From Lewinellaceae bacterium (GTDB lineage: Bacteria > Bacteroidota > Bacteroidia > Chitinophagales > Saprospiraceae): a DNA stretch of 64,000 bases. The translations under genes were made by a program, and so were the position numbers. Location: contig JACJYP010000003.1 of NCBI GenBank assembly GCA_020636045.1, forward strand, positions 372,001-436,000, in the 5' to 3' direction. This document shows, in pieces, positions 61,198 through 64,000 of this stretch. The notes below the pieces were generated by a model. The model saw nothing but the letters and a program-made list of their open reading frames with translations. It was not told the origin of the DNA and ran no database searches. The first letter of the stretch is position 1. Every line of letters starts with the position of its first letter.

Positions 61198-61525
61198 GGG
61201 CCTTTGTGAACTCGCTACAATGAACGTTGTAACGACAAACGCCCTTTGTGTACTCGCTGCAAGGAACGTTGTAACGACTAACGCCCTTTGTGAACTCGCT
61301 GCAAGGAACGTTGTAACGACAAACGTCCTTTGTGTAATCGTTACAAGGAACGTTGTAACGACTAACGCCCTTTGTGAACTCGCTACAAGGAACGTTGTAA
61401 CGACTAACGCCCTTTGTGTAGTCGCTGCAAGGAAAGTTGTAACGAGGAACGTCCTTTGTGTAATCGTTACAAGGAACGTGGTAGCGACTAACGCCCTTTG
61501 TGTAATTGCTGCAAGGAACGTTGCA
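61198..61525. repeat. 42-bp minisatellite, seven full units plus ends
   Basis: Units start at 61211 and repeat every 42 bp to 61505 with few differences; partial units at both ends. Each unit contains GTTACAA-N6-TTGTAAC, a 7-bp-stem palindrome. Because 42 is a multiple of three and there are no stops, both strands stay open: minus 61055-61579 (14-residue repeat like YTKGVSRYNVPCSE) and plus 61220-61600. I treat it as non-coding until shown otherwise. Confidence 0.85.
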
Positions 61526-61585
61526 GAGACTTATCTCCTCTCCCAATTTGCTTTTGCCGATTGCCTGCTGTTTTCCCAACCTACC

Positions 61586-61720
61586 GTTGTGCAGCCCTGA
61601 CGGGCTGGGCAGTCGTGCAACTTACAGAATTTGGCTTTCAGGCTTTGGAACCTGAAAGAACGGTGGTGGTGGGTGGGTTATGGAAGACTTGGAAGAACGG
61701 GAGCCTCATATGGTTACTTT
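61586..61720. repeat. Degenerate island element, copy 4
   Basis: Contains GCAGCCCTGACGGGCTGGGC, the perfect stem CTTTCAGG-N8-CCTGAAAG, and GGGTTATGGAAGACTTGGAA; most similar to copy 2. The remainder to 61864 has no gene. Confidence 0.65.
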
Positions 61721-61864
61721 TAGACGCAAATACGGCAAGTGTCTTCAAGAATTGTTTGAGCGTATGGAAAAAACGATTCAAGAGGTAAAACCCGAGATGT
61801 TATAGAATCAACTTTAGGTGATAGGATTTTTATTATGACCTTGACTTTTCTGAATTGTTCATAT

Positions 61865-62527
61865 TCAAAGCTTTTTGTTATACTTAATTTCTAATTTTTT
61901 CTTGATCTTTTTTGTAATGGCTGATTTAATTATCTTTCCAATGTCAGATTTAGTTCCAGTCATTTTGTTCAATAAAGTATTAAATTCTTTTGAAAATTCA
62001 TTTAATGCTTCATCATATATTTTTATACCAGTGAATAATATTTCATGGTGTAGCAAATTGTTTTTTTCTTCCTCAATTTCATCATTAATTGTTTCAAGAG
62101 CCTTTCTAAGTTTAACCAATATGCTCAAATAAAGCGTGTTTACCCCGTATTTATAAATGCCTTCTTTATCAGTACTTACGTCGCTCATTTCTGAATTTAT
62201 AATATTAAATGCAAATTTTTCAATATATTTTTCTTTGCCCAATCTACTCAAAACAATCGAATAGGACTCTGCGGATAAATTGTGTAAAAACTGATTTCTT
62301 ATTTCCATTAAAGTTAACAATTCTGTATATGTGGGCTTATCAATCCTTTCTAAATCATATAAAAAATCAACTTTTGTTTTAAATGAAATTGAACTGCTCT
62401 TATGCCCAAGCGTCTTTGGGTCGTCACTTTTTATCCTAAACAATCTCATTAACATCCTATTTAGCATATCCTCTAAAACCAGCGCCATTTGCATGACTTC
62501 TAATCTTACTTCGTTATTAATATCCAT
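61865..62527 (-). CDS. HEPN-like accessory protein
   Basis: 220-aa all-helical protein, very AT-rich. It begins MDINNEVRLEVMQMALVLEDMLNRML and has ELLTLMEIRNQFLHNLS: the RNxxxH (R-x4-H) motif at the end of a helix is the mark of HEPN nucleases and of the related MtlR/DUF4145-type proteins. A Lys-rich C-terminal tail (ITKKIKKKLEIKYNKKL) may bind nucleic acid. It could be an RNase effector or a MtlR-like regulator; no antitoxin (MNT) gene is next to it. Confidence 0.65.
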   Translation of the reverse strand: MDINNEVRLEVMQMALVLEDMLNRMLMRLFRIKSDDPKTLGHKSSSISFKTKVDFLYDLERIDKPTYTELLTLMEIRNQFLHNLSAESYSIVLSRLGKEKYIEKFAFNIINSEMSDVSTDKEGIYKYGVNTLYLSILVKLRKALETINDEIEEEKNNLLHHEILFTGIKIYDEALNEFSKEFNTLLNKMTGTKSDIGKIIKSAITKKIKKKLEIKYNKKL

Positions 62528-62554
62528 AAGTTATGGTTGATCTTAATGGTTTTG

Positions 62555-62745
62555 TTCATTTGCGTAGGAAAATATGCTTCCATATGAGTCTGCTGCTCGT
62601 CGTCATCCAGCGTTGTCTGTGGCTGGTCAAAAGAAACGGGTGCTGAGCAATTAAGCATACTGCTATAACACTGTGCAGCACTAGAGGCTTGCAGGATTGG
62701 GATTTCAGGTTTTGAAACCTGGGAAACGAATAGTTCGCACAAGCG
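62555..62745. repeat. Degenerate island element, copy 5
   Basis: Shares CTGCTGCTCGTCGTCAT and GGTCAAAAGAAACGG with copy 1, and GCTTGCAGGATT..GGATTTCAGG-TTTTGAAACCTG with copies 2 and 4. Confidence 0.65.
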
Positions 62746-62748
62746 GCG

Positions 62749-63354
62749 TTAATGATATCCTTTCCCATTACAAATAAAACATTGTATTTCACATGCCATA
62801 TTACACCGTGCGCAGCCTTTAGGGTAGCCGTTCCTTATCGCAGTACCAGTGCCTTGGCATGTAGGACAAAGAATACTTCCACGTCCCCAGCAACGACTGC
62901 ATGTACGTCTATTTTGTCTATTAGAACTCTGACCTCCAGTTTGGGATTGATCTATGTGTTTTCTATCGCTGACTTTTTTATGAAGTTCATTTTTTTTGCG
63001 CTCACATAGTTTCCTATCTAACATGTAAACATCAATTACGGCTTGATATGTTGAAAATGACACAACAGCGCTATTCGTTTTCATATTTTTAACTTCATTA
63101 AAAAGTTGGTCAACTAAAAGAAGTGAAGCATCTAATATTTGCAGATAACCAACAATGTTTATATCGTTTTTTAATATTAAATATTCATAGTATTCTTTTA
63201 TATGGGACAATGCTGAGTGACAAATTGATAACCGGTTAAATGAATCTGTCTCTGAAAAAAAACTATCAACAAGAATCTGTATGCCACTTTTAAAGTCGGT
63301 GTTATTAGTTAATATTTTATATAAAATGGACTTAAATTGATCTAATTTTACCAT
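62749..63354 (-). CDS. Accessory protein with C-terminal DnaJ-type zinc finger
   Basis: 201 aa from ATG 63354. The N-terminal ~125 residues are helical (VKLDQFKSILYKILTNNTDF...). The C-terminus has CSRCWGRGSILCPTCQGTGTAIRNG then CARCNMACEIQCFICNGKG, i.e. CxxCxGxG zinc-binding repeats as in the DnaJ Cys-rich domain, but without J domain. Probably protein binding. Last recognisable gene of the island. Confidence 0.72.
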   Translation of the reverse strand: MVKLDQFKSILYKILTNNTDFKSGIQILVDSFFSETDSFNRLSICHSALSHIKEYYEYLILKNDINIVGYLQILDASLLLVDQLFNEVKNMKTNSAVVSFSTYQAVIDVYMLDRKLCERKKNELHKKVSDRKHIDQSQTGGQSSNRQNRRTCSRCWGRGSILCPTCQGTGTAIRNGYPKGCARCNMACEIQCFICNGKGYH

Positions 63355-63366
63355 GGTTATAATCAT

Positions 63367-64000
63367 TTTAAAATGTAAATGAAAAATTTGTCCGTTTTAA
63401 ACGGTGATATTAAATTGTTGAAAATTTAGCGTCATTAGGATTTTAGTTCTCATTTATATTGTTTGATATTTTCAATAAACTAGAGGATAGGGCATTGGAA
63501 TTCGTCAAATTTGGGGTAGAGGTTGATTGCCTTTTTGCGTATAAGCTTCCATCATTCCCATTAAGTCTGAGACCAGAACTGGACTAAAAAATCAAATGAA
63601 AGGAGGATACTCTGAGAAATCCCTTGAGTCATACTATCCCCTTCCGTGCTTATCTGGATGCTCTTTGGCAGTTTCCATTTCAAGCATTGAAAAAACCACA
63701 ACGTTACTTTCGCAGACTCAGTCGGGTCTTTACGCTTCGTCGTTCGCTTTATCTGGTACGTGTTATTATGGCTCAATATTACACTTCTCAAAACAATATT
63801 ATCTGTTGACCTCGATCAATTTTTTGACTGGCTTGGCACCGGCGAATTTTTGATGACAAAAAAATGCCCTTGTGTAGACGCGGCAAAAGATACTGCCGAG
63901 ATTTTTCTATGATTTTTCCGATTTTTGGTTGCTGTATTTTATCAGTATTTCAATGCCTATCGCTGCAAGAGGTATTGATCGGATGAACCTGAACAAAATC
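63367..64000. other. No supportable gene in the right-hand end
   Basis: Short frames exist (for example 63624-63809 plus, a basic 61-residue peptide) but none shows a family pattern, signal peptide or credible start. The stretch may hold a decayed fragment or the upstream region of a gene beyond the window. Confidence 0.4.

Noticed and set aside
61198..61525. CRISPR array
   Set aside because: Repeats are contiguous without unique spacers and no cas genes are present.
61055..61579. 174-codon minus-strand repeat protein over the minisatellite
   Set aside because: Openness follows from a stop-free 42-bp unit, and the opposite strand is equally open; no start context or signal supports translation. 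Reported as a repeat instead.
62749..63354. DnaJ chaperone
   Set aside because: Only the Cys-rich zinc motif is present; there is no J domain or HPD.

Overview
The window looks like a chromosomal segment of a Bacteroidota bacterium, most likely a saprospirian (Saprospiraceae/Lewinellaceae-like). The pointers are: several large secreted proteins ending in type IX secretion (T9SS) C-terminal sorting domains, a GLPGLI-family protein, a SusC-like TonB-dependent receptor, kynurenine-pathway enzymes, Bacteroidota-type promoters (TAnnTTTG at -7), and scarcity of Shine-Dalgarno sites. The first 59 kb is mostly of moderate to high GC; the last ~5 kb is clearly AT-rich. No rRNA, tRNA or CRISPR array was seen.

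Layout. 0-2.4 kb: a truncated secreted protein, a heptamer-repeat hairpin and glutaryl-CoA dehydrogenase. 2.8-15.8 kb: a surface-protein locus, with one 1,286-aa beta-helix T9SS protein (G9 tract in its signal-peptide region) followed by five near-identical tandem genes for beta-propeller/PKD/T9SS proteins. Those five copies carry one of two alternative ~437-bp internal cassettes (A-B-A-A-B). 15.8-31.6 kb: housekeeping and metabolic genes (MscS channel, M1 aminopeptidase, four-helix-bundle protein, RidA-like deaminase, PurU, ROK kinase, TonB receptor, FolC, glycosyltransferase, CrtZ, YceI, FolE). 31.7-38.9 kb: a leucine-rich T9SS protein, a GH3-family ligase next to an EAD/CHAT-like conflict protein, and a class V aminotransferase. 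39-53.5 kb: two orphan histidine kinases, kynurenine 3-monooxygenase, a FucP-like transporter paired with a GH130 enzyme, cytosine-deaminase-like, DinB and ion-channel genes, and an xerD-EVE-membrane protein operon. 53.9-57.3 kb: a segment bracketed by 105-bp direct repeats, holding a secreted metzincin-like protease whose upstream start codon is out of frame across six copies of a 7-bp repeat, and a lipoprotein. 59-64 kb: an AT-rich island of four same-strand accessory genes separated by degenerate copies of one intergenic element, plus a 42-bp minisatellite.

Two themes recur. First, surface and secreted T9SS cargo is associated with sequence features typical of variable loci: a homopolymer near a start, a 7-bp tandem repeat between start codon and signal peptide, and a mosaic tandem paralog array. 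Second, several unrelated 7-bp tandem repeat families (ACGGNNN, GCAGTNN-like, ACACGCC) lie between genes, often as inverted pairs. Folate/one-carbon (PurU, FolC, FolE) and tryptophan/kynurenine-lysine catabolic functions (GcdH, KMO, aminomuconate-deaminase-like RidA) are scattered rather than clustered. All functions are inferred from sequence motifs read by eye; no database search was run.
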